Source: Ruminococcus sp. (GTDB taxonomy: Bacteria > Bacillota > Clostridia > Oscillospirales > Ruminococcaceae). From it: DNA of 64,000 bases. How positions within the stretch are numbered: the first letter of the stretch is position 1; the number at the start of each line of letters is the position of its first letter. The position numbers and the translations under genes were made by a program. The notes beneath the pieces are model-generated. The model saw nothing but the letters and a program-made list of their open reading frames with translations, was not told the DNA's origin and did no database searches. The stretch spans positions 124,001-188,000 of the forward strand of contig SVNI01000001.1 in assembly GCA_015066975.1 (NCBI GenBank), in the 5' to 3' direction. Positions 1-9,133 of this stretch are shown here, one piece after another.

Positions 1-886
1 GCCCGCAGTTATCGGAATAGGCCAGATATAATTTTCCATCTGCTGAAAAATCACCGTGCAGAGGATACATCCCCGGCAAGTTTGCCGGAAGTGCTTCCCA
101 TGATGCACCATTATCGGAAGATGTATAAATACAGTTTCCGTCTTTCTGCGCAACACCCACATAAATATCATGATTCACAGGATGGAATTCTACCCACATG
201 ATACCGATAGCATTGCTTTCCTGTGTGTAGTCGCCTTTGACAGGAAAGTTTTCTACTTCATTCCACGTTTTGCCGAAATCTTCGGATTTCCAAAGACCTG
301 CATTTCTTGTCCCCATGTAGATGATATTGTTTTCCGCCGGATTGACTTTCAGACGTTCGCCTGTCCCTCTGCCGGAATTGTTTGCACCGCAGTCAAACGG
401 CATGTCATGCTGTTCCCATGTTTCACCGTAATCTTCCGAAACCAGTACAGCTCCGTGATTCCCCATATACGTTCCGCCAAGTGCGTAAACTCTGCCGGCA
501 TCCACAGGGTCACAGGCGATACTTTCAATGCCGATTAAATTCCAGTTTTCTGAACCAAGATGGTCTGTAATCGCTTTCCATCTCTGTTCCGATTCTACCC
601 ACCTGTAAGCTCCGCCGATATCCGTCCGGGCATAGATGAGATTTTCCTCTGCTTCGCTATATACCATGCCTGTGACATAACCACCTCCGCCGATAGCCAC
701 ATTGCTCCAGGAATAAACATCTTCTGAAATTTTAGAATTCGATTCCGGAGCAGTTTGTTCTGCATCATCACTTTGATTTGCAGACGTTTCTGCAGTACTG
801 CTGTTAGTTTCGGCATGACTGCATCCGGCGAGCACCATGGCAACACACAGGCAGAGCGCAAAAAGAATATATTTTTTTCTTATCAT
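1..886 (-). CDS. GH74-type xyloglucanase lipoprotein, N-terminal part (truncated by window edge)
   Basis: Not in the ORF track as a full frame. Reading minus from ATG at 886 gives MIRKKYILFALCLCVAMVLAGCSHAET... (lipobox LAGC), then SWSNVAIGGGGYVTGMVYSEAEENLIYARTDIGGAYRW and BNR-like repeats (VSEDYGETWE, KSEDFGKTWNE, SSDNGASWE), typical of GH74. Confidence 0.85.
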   Translation of the reverse strand, partial: MIRKKYILFALCLCVAMVLAGCSHAETNSSTAETSANQSDDAEQTAPESNSKISEDVYSWSNVAIGGGGYVTGMVYSEAEENLIYARTDIGGAYRWVESEQRWKAITDHLGSENWNLIGIESIACDPVDAGRVYALGGTYMGNHGAVLVSEDYGETWEQHDMPFDCGANNSGRGTGERLKVNPAENNIIYMGTRNAGLWKSEDFGKTWNEVENFPVKGDYTQESNAIGIMWVEFHPVNHDIYVGVAQKDGNCIYTSSDNGASWEALPANLPGMYPLHGDFSADGKLYLAYSDNCG

Positions 887-923
887 AAATCTGTCCCCTT
901 TAATGATTCTTAATTTATGTTTA

Positions 924-3137
924 TCAGTCACTGAGTTCCATTGTGATATGAAGTAATCTGCTTACACCGTCGCCCCACATGGGTGCTATCGGCAGGCCGA
1001 TTTTCATAAGCTGTCCGCCTGTATAGCGTTTCCCGTCAAAAAGATAGATACCTTCCGGAATCAGGCCTTGTAATTTCAGATGCTTCCTGACCTGATTGGC
1101 CTGATTGCGAATCTGAATGACAGTTACCAGCGTTTCTGTATGTTCCGTGCTGACAAACTGCCATGCAATCCAGTATTTATTCTGCATTAATCTGTAAAAA
1201 CGGCCTTCTCTTGTCAGATGCGAATACTGATGATATAATTTCAACTGCTCCTGAATCTGCTTTACCTGTTTGGCTGTCAGGCGCATCAAATCCATTTCAT
1301 AGCCAAATGTTCCGGCAAGCGCAACATGTGCCCTGGTCATGAAATCTGTATTTCTGCCAACGGTATGATTCGGACAAACGGAGATATGCGCTCCCATACA
1401 GGATGGCGGATAACAAAGCGATGTTCCAAGTTGAATTTCAGCTCTGTCACAGGCATCTGTATTATCAGAACACCAGATTTGCGGACTGTAATAAAGCATT
1501 CCGCAGTCGAAACGTCCTCCCCCGCCGGCGCAGTTTTCCAGAAGCAAATCCGGAAAAGTTTTCAGCAATTGTTCCTGAAGTTCATACACGCCGAGAATAT
1601 ATCTGTGGAAAAATTCTTTCTGTCTGTGAGGCGGAAGCGTCGGGGTATACGCTTCTGTGATTTGCCGGTTCATATCCCATTTGACATACGAAATATCTGC
1701 TTCGTGAATAATATCTGCCATACTCCGGAATAAATAGTTCCGGACTTCTGGCCTTGTCATATCCAGTACACATTGATTCCGGGAAAGTGTCATATCTCGG
1801 CCGGGAATCTGCACTGCCCATTCAGGATGCTTCCGGAACAGCTCACTGTCCTGCGATATCATTTCCGGCTCGAACCACAGCCCGAATTTCAGATTTCTTC
1901 TTTGGATTTCCTCACCAAGCCATTCCATGCCCTCCGGAATTTTTTCTTCATTTACGAACCAGTCGCCAAGTGATGTTGTATCATCATCACGATGCCCGAA
2001 CCAGCCATCGTCCAGCACAAGCATATCAAGTCCGCAGGCAAGCGCAGTATCTGCCAGATGAAGAAGCTTATCTGTATCAAAATCGAAATAAGCTGCCTCC
2101 CAGCTGTTGACGAGTACGGGGCGTTCCTGATACTGCCACTTGCTTCTGATAATGTGATTCCGAATAAAGTCATGATAATTCCGGCTGAACCTGCCAAGGC
2201 CTCTGGGGGAGTAATTCAGAAGCACTTCCGGTGTATAGAAAGATTTTCCGGATTCCAGCTCCCAGCAGAATGTATCCGGATGGATGCCCATCAGAATCTG
2301 GGTTTTCTCCTGATAATCCTTTTCCGCACAGGCAATGAAATTTCCAGAATAGACAAAAGCCATTCCCCATGCCTCGCCGGAAGTTTCGGTAGTTTCCGGA
2401 CGAACAACAGCTAAGAACGGGTTATGCGTATGAGAAGATGCCCCGTTCAGACTGCCGATACTCTGCACACCGTATCTGACAGGCTCACGCTGTACATGAC
2501 GTTCTCTTGCCCATGTGCCGTTCAGGGTAATCAGTTCCAAATCGCCCTCTAAATGCAGACAGGAAGAAAACGCTCGCCTGAGCATCACAGGCTTCTGTCC
2601 CTGATTCTGAATCTTGACATCCTGTGCAATAACATCACTATCCTGAAAAAGCGTATACATGATTTCAGCAAGCACACCTGCCTGTGCATCATGCAGATAG
2701 AGAATCAGAGTTTCGGTATTGCAGTTTCTGGTAAAACTTTGGGGAAGATTCGGAATTTTCGGTTTTTCTTTGGATGTACTGCATCCGATATACTTGAAAC
2801 AGCAAGTATCCGAACCGTCAGCCTGTTCCACCCTGAAAGCCGATTCTCTGTAATTTCCGCACCCATAAAAAGGGTAAACATGCGGAAAGGCACTGTGAAA
2901 GCTGACTCCTTCGCCGGGCAGTTTATCGGGAGTAAACGGACGGACATCTGTCCGGCAGAGGTAGTCCGTTTCCGCGAATCTGATTTTTTCCCCGTAATAC
3001 GCAAGCCCGACAAAACCGTCACAAGCTTTCAGTATCATGCAGGTATGTTTGGTGTACAGTGCAAAGATGCCTTTTTTCTCATCAATTCTAATCAAATCTT
3101 CTCCCTCCGTTTCCGGATTGTTTTTGATATTCTGCAT
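924..3137 (-). CDS. GH36 alpha-galactosidase
   Basis: 737 aa; LVLDDGWFGHRDDDTTSLGDW, GLWFEPEMIS and YVKWDMNR motifs of GH36. Confidence 0.93.
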   Translation of the reverse strand: MQNIKNNPETEGEDLIRIDEKKGIFALYTKHTCMILKACDGFVGLAYYGEKIRFAETDYLCRTDVRPFTPDKLPGEGVSFHSAFPHVYPFYGCGNYRESAFRVEQADGSDTCCFKYIGCSTSKEKPKIPNLPQSFTRNCNTETLILYLHDAQAGVLAEIMYTLFQDSDVIAQDVKIQNQGQKPVMLRRAFSSCLHLEGDLELITLNGTWARERHVQREPVRYGVQSIGSLNGASSHTHNPFLAVVRPETTETSGEAWGMAFVYSGNFIACAEKDYQEKTQILMGIHPDTFCWELESGKSFYTPEVLLNYSPRGLGRFSRNYHDFIRNHIIRSKWQYQERPVLVNSWEAAYFDFDTDKLLHLADTALACGLDMLVLDDGWFGHRDDDTTSLGDWFVNEEKIPEGMEWLGEEIQRRNLKFGLWFEPEMISQDSELFRKHPEWAVQIPGRDMTLSRNQCVLDMTRPEVRNYLFRSMADIIHEADISYVKWDMNRQITEAYTPTLPPHRQKEFFHRYILGVYELQEQLLKTFPDLLLENCAGGGGRFDCGMLYYSPQIWCSDNTDACDRAEIQLGTSLCYPPSCMGAHISVCPNHTVGRNTDFMTRAHVALAGTFGYEMDLMRLTAKQVKQIQEQLKLYHQYSHLTREGRFYRLMQNKYWIAWQFVSTEHTETLVTVIQIRNQANQVRKHLKLQGLIPEGIYLFDGKRYTGGQLMKIGLPIAPMWGDGVSRLLHITMELSD

Positions 3138-3140
3138 ATT

Positions 3141-3554
3141 CTAAAGATTGGATTCGATAACTATAATATCAGATTCTGACACTGCCTGTTCCAGCCATTG
3201 CAGAAAGGCCTGATAAAACGCAGTCTGTTCCGGAGGGATGGTATCTTTCCGGATAGCGTCTGTCAGTTTATGATATTCTGATACAGAAAGCCAGTTATCG
3301 AAACACAGGTCAAAGTTCTGCTGAACCGAACCATCGCAGGCATCTTGAGACGGAAACAACAGCAGAACATATTTTCTTAACAACTGCTCAAAATCCGTCA
3401 GGTAAATTCTGAGCGGATTCGGATAGGAATGCCATGCTTCCCACTGCATCCAGTCCGGAGCAAAATTTTTCTTCACGGGCTGGAAGTCATAATATATTTT
3501 TTCACCCAGTTGTGAATATAATCTTAATTCTGTAAAATTCTGCACAGGCATCAC
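3141..3554 (-). CDS. hypothetical protein, overlaps end of SMI1/KNR4-like frame
   Basis: 137 aa ORF; 4-bp overlap (3551..3554) with upstream frame. Confidence 0.55.
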   Translation of the reverse strand: MMPVQNFTELRLYSQLGEKIYYDFQPVKKNFAPDWMQWEAWHSYPNPLRIYLTDFEQLLRKYVLLLFPSQDACDGSVQQNFDLCFDNWLSVSEYHKLTDAIRKDTIPPEQTAFYQAFLQWLEQAVSESDIIVIESNL

Positions 3555-3982
3555 TCCGTAATTTTTTTGATGAATTGTATCATATCTTCGAGAAAATCGG
3601 TGAACGTTTCAAAAATTTCTTCTTCGCCGTCAAAATAGCGGATGAATTTTCCTGTTTGCGCAGAAAAGCAGAGCATTTCCCCATCACCGATGATGTCAGC
3701 AAGCAAGATATAATCTGCCGGAAACCAGTCAGCTTTTTCCGTATCGCTCAAACTGATGATTTCAGAAACAGAAAATAAGTCAGCAGTAAAGTGATTCAGT
3801 TTTGCACCATTCGAGAACCGCAGAAAATTTTTATAATCTTCCGGCAGTGAAACATGCAGATGCTGTTCCAGTTCCTGAAGTTCGGTTTCTGGAGCCGGAG
3901 GATAAAATACAAATTTTCTTTCTGAATTCAGTTCTTCGGCAAGATGCAGAAGTTCCTGAATCTGCTGGTTTCATTCTTTCAT
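3551..3982 (-). pseudogene. SMI1/KNR4 family protein interrupted by an in-frame TGA at codon 4
   Basis: SD-like AAGGAG, then ATG AAA GAA TGA AAC CAG CAG ATT...; the same frame stays open for 73 codons (NQQIQELLHLAEELNSERKFVFYPPAPETELQELEQHLHVSLPEDYKNFLRFSNGAKLN...) into the 3551..3751 ORF. Confidence 0.7.
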
Positions 3983-3996
3983 AATACAGAATCTCC

Positions 3997-6360
3997 TTAA
4001 TTGCCGAATACCTGCTTTGCAATATCGACAGTTTCTTTTGCATCTTTCGCGTAGAAGTCCGCACCAATCTGTTCAGCATAATCAGCAGTGAGCACAGCAC
4101 CGCCGACTACTGTCTTGCACCACGGGCAACGCTCATGGAGCAGTTTGATAGTATTCTCCATAGAAGGGAGCGTTGTCGTCATGAGTGCTGAAAGCCCTAC
4201 CAAAGGCGCATGAGATTTTTCAGTTGCTTCGGCAACAGCTTCATAAGAAACATCTTTCCCCAAATCAATCACCTGATAGCCGTAGTTTTCGAGCAGAATT
4301 TTGACGATATTCTTTCCGATATCGTGAATATCACCTTTGACAGTTGCAAGAACTATTGTTCCCCGGTTTACTGTCTCCGTGCTGTTTTCACAGAGATAGG
4401 ATTTAATCACTTCAAAAGCAGACTGCGCAGCACTCGCGGAAGAAATCAACTGCGGAAGAAAGATTTTCCCCTTCTCAAATTCCATACCAGCTTTATCAAG
4501 AGCCGGAATCAGATACTGATTGACAATATGCATCGGCTCGGTATTTTGTAATAATACGCTGGTGATAGCACCTGCTTCGGATTTCAGTCCGGCAGAAACA
4601 GCGGCTTCAAGAGTCATATCCGCGCTCTGAGGTTTGGCAGGAGTGCTCTGCTGTGCGTTTTCACCGCCGTAGTGCGCGATAAAATCAACAGCATTTTTAT
4701 CAATATTGGCTAATAATTTATATGTCCGCACAGCGGAAGTCATGCTATCTGTATTCGGATTGATAATCGGCAAATCCAGTCCGGCATAAAGTGCCATTGT
4801 CAGGAAATTTCTGGTCACAAGTTCTCGGCTCGGCAGTCCGAACGAAATATTCGATACACCCAGAACCGTCTTCAAGCCTAATTCCGTCTTGACTCTGCGG
4901 ACGGCTTCAAGTGTCTGCATCACACCTTCCTGTTCAGCAGATGCTGTCAGGGTCAGACAGTCGATATAAACATCTTCTCGGCGAATCCCCAGAGAAAGTG
5001 CTCTGTTCAGGATACGTTCCGCAATTTCAAATCTGCCCTGTGCGGTTTTCGGAATACCGTTCTTATCAAGAGTCAGACCTACAACGGCCGCGCCGTATTT
5101 TTTGACCAGCGGCAGAACCGTCTGCATAGAATCTTCTTCACCGTTGACAGAATTGACTATCGGCTTGCCGTTATAGATTCTTAATCCGGTTTCAAGCGCA
5201 TCCGGCTTTGTCGTATCAAGCTGTAAAGGCGTATCTGTAATACCTTGAATCGCCTTGACGGCCGTCTGCATCATTTCGGTTTCGTCGATTTCCGGCAGAC
5301 CAACATTCACATCCAGAATATCCGCCCCGGCTTCAATCTGCTGGATAGCCTGATTGAGAATATAATCCGTATCATGTTCGATTAATGCCTGCTTGAAACG
5401 CTTTTTTCCGGTCGGATTAATTCTTTCCCCGATAATCCGGGGCTGGTTGATGATAACTGTCTTATTGGCAGAACATACTGCTGCCGGAATCTGCGGATGT
5501 CTCCGGACAGGTTTCTGCTGTTTCATCATATCAGATAAAGCCTTGATATGTTCGGGGGTTGTTCCGCAGCATCCGCCGAAAACAACAGCTCCCATCCGGA
5601 CAAATTCTTCACAGCATGTCCCGAACCGGGAAGCATCAAAATGATAAGTATTCGTCACCGGGTCGGGAAGTCCCGCATTCGGCTTGACGATAACAGGAAG
5701 CGTTGTCCATTCACAAAGCTGTTTCACGATAGGTGTTAATTCTTCCGGCCCTAAAGAGCAGTTGACACCTATCGCATCAACACCCAGCCCCTCCAGTGTC
5801 AGAGCCATTGCCGGTATTTCACATCCTGTGAATGTTCTGCCGTTTTCCTCGAAACTCATTGTCACAAAAATCGGCTTGTTTCTGCCGTGTTCTTTGGCGG
5901 CGAGCACTCCTGCACGAACTTCCAGCAGGTCAGTCATAGTCTCGAAAATGTATAAATCCGCATCCTGTCCGGCTTCTATCTGTTCTCTGAAAATATCATA
6001 AGCTTCTTCAAATTTGAGCGTTCCGGTCGGTTCTAAAAGCTGTCCGATAGGTCCTATATCTAAAGCGACATATTCAGGATTGGCTTTCCGGGCATTGGCA
6101 ACAGCCGTTCTGATAATCTGCTGTACGGATTTATGCGTTTTTGCCATTTTAAGCCGATTTGCCCCGAAGGTATTTGTATAGACAACTTCTGAACCGGCTT
6201 TGACATACATTTCATGAATACCAGTAATCAAATCAGGATTCGTAAAATTAAGCATTTCAGGGATTCCGCCAAGTTCCAGTCCAGCAGACTGTAACATTGT
6301 CCCCATACCGCCGTCAAGCAGAATAAATTCATGATGTTTAAGTTTTTCTTGTAGATTCAT
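3997..6360 (-). CDS. metH: cobalamin-dependent methionine synthase (homocysteine, pterin and B12 domains; no reactivation domain)
   Basis: LDGGMGTMLQ, GGCCGTTPEHI, IIGERINPTGKKRF, KGDIHDIGKNIV; SD GAGGAG precedes ATG at 6360. Confidence 0.93.
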   Translation of the reverse strand: MNLQEKLKHHEFILLDGGMGTMLQSAGLELGGIPEMLNFTNPDLITGIHEMYVKAGSEVVYTNTFGANRLKMAKTHKSVQQIIRTAVANARKANPEYVALDIGPIGQLLEPTGTLKFEEAYDIFREQIEAGQDADLYIFETMTDLLEVRAGVLAAKEHGRNKPIFVTMSFEENGRTFTGCEIPAMALTLEGLGVDAIGVNCSLGPEELTPIVKQLCEWTTLPVIVKPNAGLPDPVTNTYHFDASRFGTCCEEFVRMGAVVFGGCCGTTPEHIKALSDMMKQQKPVRRHPQIPAAVCSANKTVIINQPRIIGERINPTGKKRFKQALIEHDTDYILNQAIQQIEAGADILDVNVGLPEIDETEMMQTAVKAIQGITDTPLQLDTTKPDALETGLRIYNGKPIVNSVNGEEDSMQTVLPLVKKYGAAVVGLTLDKNGIPKTAQGRFEIAERILNRALSLGIRREDVYIDCLTLTASAEQEGVMQTLEAVRRVKTELGLKTVLGVSNISFGLPSRELVTRNFLTMALYAGLDLPIINPNTDSMTSAVRTYKLLANIDKNAVDFIAHYGGENAQQSTPAKPQSADMTLEAAVSAGLKSEAGAITSVLLQNTEPMHIVNQYLIPALDKAGMEFEKGKIFLPQLISSASAAQSAFEVIKSYLCENSTETVNRGTIVLATVKGDIHDIGKNIVKILLENYGYQVIDLGKDVSYEAVAEATEKSHAPLVGLSALMTTTLPSMENTIKLLHERCPWCKTVVGGAVLTADYAEQIGADFYAKDAKETVDIAKQVFGN

Positions 6361-6998
6361 GTGCAGTGGACTCCTCTCTTGCGATATGGACATGATTTTG
6401 ATAAATTACAGACAGCACAGCCCTTTTTGGCTTTTGGCAGAGGGGCATCAGACAGGCCAATAACAGCCGTCACGGATTTCGTCGGAATCAGCAGACCGCC
6501 CTCACTGACACAGATACCCAGACGCTTATCAGCATTGATAATCCTCAGAAAATCGGGCTGAACTTCTAAGGGCATATCGCCGTAGCCGGGGCTGAACCGC
6601 CATGTCGAAAATTTTTCCGGAAACTGGGACAGAATTTCCTGTTCAGCTTCGTCACAGAGCTGTTCCGTGAGAGCACTCGCCATAGCATCTGTCATCATAC
6701 CGGCAAGAACATCAGAAGTCTGGGCGATTCTGATGCAGGTATCAGCACCCTGTGAAAGCGTCGCACAGAACAGAATCACCTGACTGCAAAGTTCCAGATG
6801 ATTCTGAATATCCTGTCCGATTAAGATAGTCCGGAGCTGTTCTTTCTGGAAGGCTTTCCAGCAGTAACGGGGCTTGACGGCGGATAATAATTTTTTTTCG
6901 CAGATGTCAGCAGTCCGGAGCATCTGGGAATCGGGTTCGCAGTGGAGTCCCATATATCGGAAAGCCTGTTTTCTGTCTATAGATGATAGGGAAATCAT
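6357..6998 (-). CDS. methionine synthase activation-domain protein
   Basis: 213 aa; overlaps metH start by 4 bp (ATGA); YMGLHCEPDSQM and PGYGDMPLEVQPDF resemble the separate MetH activation domain of Firmicutes. Confidence 0.82.
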   Translation of the reverse strand: MISLSSIDRKQAFRYMGLHCEPDSQMLRTADICEKKLLSAVKPRYCWKAFQKEQLRTILIGQDIQNHLELCSQVILFCATLSQGADTCIRIAQTSDVLAGMMTDAMASALTEQLCDEAEQEILSQFPEKFSTWRFSPGYGDMPLEVQPDFLRIINADKRLGICVSEGGLLIPTKSVTAVIGLSDAPLPKAKKGCAVCNLSKSCPYRKRGVHCT

Positions 6999-7016
6999 AA
7001 AGTTTCTCCATGATTA

Positions 7017-7463
7017 TTAATAGCGTGCGCTTTCGATTTTTTCGATTTCTTCAAGAGAAATCCAGCGGATTTTATCAGACGGCTTTCCTGTTTCGAGAAA
7101 GTCTTTTATTGCAAGCCATGCAAGCTCTTTCGGCAGAAAAAGTCCGGCGGAATATTCATCACTGTTGAATATCATTTTAGATACTGAAAGTTTTGTCTCA
7201 TCATACAGAGAATATAAATATTTTTCTTTACTGGAATATTCCAATAAAATCATTTCATCATCTGTACAGTCGGCTTTAGCCATAAGTCCCGAAAAACATG
7301 GTTTGCTCCAAGAAGCCTGATTCAGATAATATCTGATTTCGGTTTCACTGTTGTCTGTATACCAAAAATTTACATAATCTGTTATCATTGCCTGATACAG
7401 TGCATTCAGGTCAGAACCCTCCCAATCTTCGCCGTTGGGGCATTCCATCATAAAATGTTTCAT
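7017..7463 (-). CDS. hypothetical protein inside methionine operon
   Basis: 148 aa ORF, tightly packed between metF and the activation-domain gene. Confidence 0.6.
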   Translation of the reverse strand: MKHFMMECPNGEDWEGSDLNALYQAMITDYVNFWYTDNSETEIRYYLNQASWSKPCFSGLMAKADCTDDEMILLEYSSKEKYLYSLYDETKLSVSKMIFNSDEYSAGLFLPKELAWLAIKDFLETGKPSDKIRWISLEEIEKIESARY

Positions 7464-8314
7464 GCCTGTTCTCTCCCCAAAATACCGGAAACAGCTTCGG
7501 TGATTCTTCTGGCAACATAAGGGTTATTCATCGTGTAGAGATGAATCCCGTCCACATCGTTTGCGACTAAATCAACAATCTGGTCAACCGCATAAGCAAT
7601 GCCGGCATCACGGATAGCTTCCGGACTGTGACCGAATCTCTGCATCATGACGGTGAACTTTCTGGGAAGACTCGCACCGCAGAGACTTACCATTCTTTGA
7701 ATCTGGGCAGCATTGACCACAGGCATGATACCAGCTTCAATGGGGACATCAATGCCGATGATTTCGCATTTTTCACGGAAATCATAAAAGCTTGTGTTAT
7801 CGAAGAAAAGCTGTGAAATCAGATGCTTTGCGCCTTTATCTACTTTTTCTTTGAGATGTTTCAAATCAGAAGCCGCAGAAAGGGCTTCGGGATGGATTTC
7901 CGGATAACATGCACCGTAAATCTTAAAATCACCCTGACTTTGAATGAAACTGATTAAATCGCTTGCATATCTGAAATCATTTTTTTCGGGTCTGTCAGGG
8001 CTTTTGTCCCCTCTGAGGGCGAGAATATCGGTAATACCGTGCTGTTTGAAATCAGCAAGAACCTGAGAGATTTCTTCTCTTGTGTAAGAAATGCAGGGCA
8101 GATGCGCAACGGATTTGATATGAAATTCATCCTGTAACCGGGAAGCGAGTTCACAGGTAATTTTTCCCCCGTTGACACCTCCGCCTGCACCGTAAGTGAC
8201 ACTGATGAAATCAGGCTTCAATGCCGATAAATTCTCAAAACAAGCAGAAACACTTTCCACCGGAGCAGTCGGCTTGGGAGGAAAAACTTCAAAAGAATAG
8301 ATTGTTTTTTTCAT
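7460..8314 (-). CDS. metF: methylenetetrahydrofolate reductase
   Basis: YSFEVFPPKP, ISVTYGAGG, LALRGD, SQLFFDN motifs. Confidence 0.95.
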   Translation of the reverse strand: MKKTIYSFEVFPPKPTAPVESVSACFENLSALKPDFISVTYGAGGGVNGGKITCELASRLQDEFHIKSVAHLPCISYTREEISQVLADFKQHGITDILALRGDKSPDRPEKNDFRYASDLISFIQSQGDFKIYGACYPEIHPEALSAASDLKHLKEKVDKGAKHLISQLFFDNTSFYDFREKCEIIGIDVPIEAGIMPVVNAAQIQRMVSLCGASLPRKFTVMMQRFGHSPEAIRDAGIAYAVDQIVDLVANDVDGIHLYTMNNPYVARRITEAVSGILGREQA

Positions 8315-8316
8315 AA

Positions 8317-8985
8317 TTAATATACCGTCCAGTCAATGGGAGTCATCCCATGTTCTTGTAAGAATTGATTTGCCTGTGAAAAATGTCTGCATCCGAGGAA
8401 GCTGTTTCCGGCCATCGGGCTGGGATGCGCTGCTTCCAGAATCAAGTGCTTCGGATTGGTAACGAGCTCTTTTTTGGCTCTGGCATGAGCCCCCCACAGA
8501 AGAAAAACAATCGGGTCTTCTCTGAGATTCAGCAATCTGATAATTTCATCTGTGAAAATTTCCCATCCCATGCCTTTATGAGAATTCGCCTGATGTGCCC
8601 GGACTGTCAGAACTGTATTCAGCATCAGCACCCCTTGCTTTGCCCAGCAGGTAAGCTCGCCTTCGGCTTTCATGTTGTCGATTCCGGTATCAGCAAGGAT
8701 TTCTTTGTAAATATTTTTCAGCGATGGCGGAACGCGAACGCCCTTTCTGACAGAAAAGCTCAGACCGTGCGCCTGACCCGGATTATGATACGGGTCCTGA
8801 CCGATAATGACAGCTTTCACGTCGCTGTAAGTCGTTAATTTCAGTGCATTGAAAATATCATGCATATCCGGATAGATGGTCTGTGTGCTGTACTCCTGCT
8901 TCAGAAACTGCCGGAGCTTCTGATAATACTCTTTCTGCATTTCTTCTGCAAGAAGCACGTCCCATTCGTTATTGAAATTCACCAT
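8317..8985 (-). CDS. ung: uracil-DNA glycosylase
   Basis: VIIGQDPYHNPGQAHGLSFSV, LLWGAHA, HPSPM; SD AAGGGG before ATG at 8985. Confidence 0.96.
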   Translation of the reverse strand: MVNFNNEWDVLLAEEMQKEYYQKLRQFLKQEYSTQTIYPDMHDIFNALKLTTYSDVKAVIIGQDPYHNPGQAHGLSFSVRKGVRVPPSLKNIYKEILADTGIDNMKAEGELTCWAKQGVLMLNTVLTVRAHQANSHKGMGWEIFTDEIIRLLNLREDPIVFLLWGAHARAKKELVTNPKHLILEAAHPSPMAGNSFLGCRHFSQANQFLQEHGMTPIDWTVY

Positions 8986-9020
8986 AATGTAAACCCCTTT
9001 TAAAAAAATCATATATCTCT

Positions 9021-9096
9021 ATTTTATCATAATTCTGATAATATTGCAAGAGCTTTTGAAAAAACTCTTGCAATTCTATAAAAGATATGCTAAAAT
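9021..9096. promoter_or_regulatory. symmetric divergent promoter: each -35 (TTGCAA) sits in one arm of a 10-bp inverted repeat
   Basis: Plus: TTGCAA 9068-9073, 17 bp, TAAAAT 9091-9096. Minus: TTGCAA 9049-9044, 17 bp, TAAAAT 9026-9021. Inverted repeat ATTGCAAGAG (9043-9052)/CTCTTGCAAT (9065-9074). Confidence 0.7.
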
Positions 9097-9133
9097 AGAG
9101 TATAGAAAATATATAACAGAAAGGGTGAAACGA

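Noticed and set aside
3971-3973. TGA at codon 4 as selenocysteine or recoded Trp
   Set aside because: No visible selenocysteine insertion structure, and TGA is used as a normal stop by other genes here; a nonsense mutation is simpler
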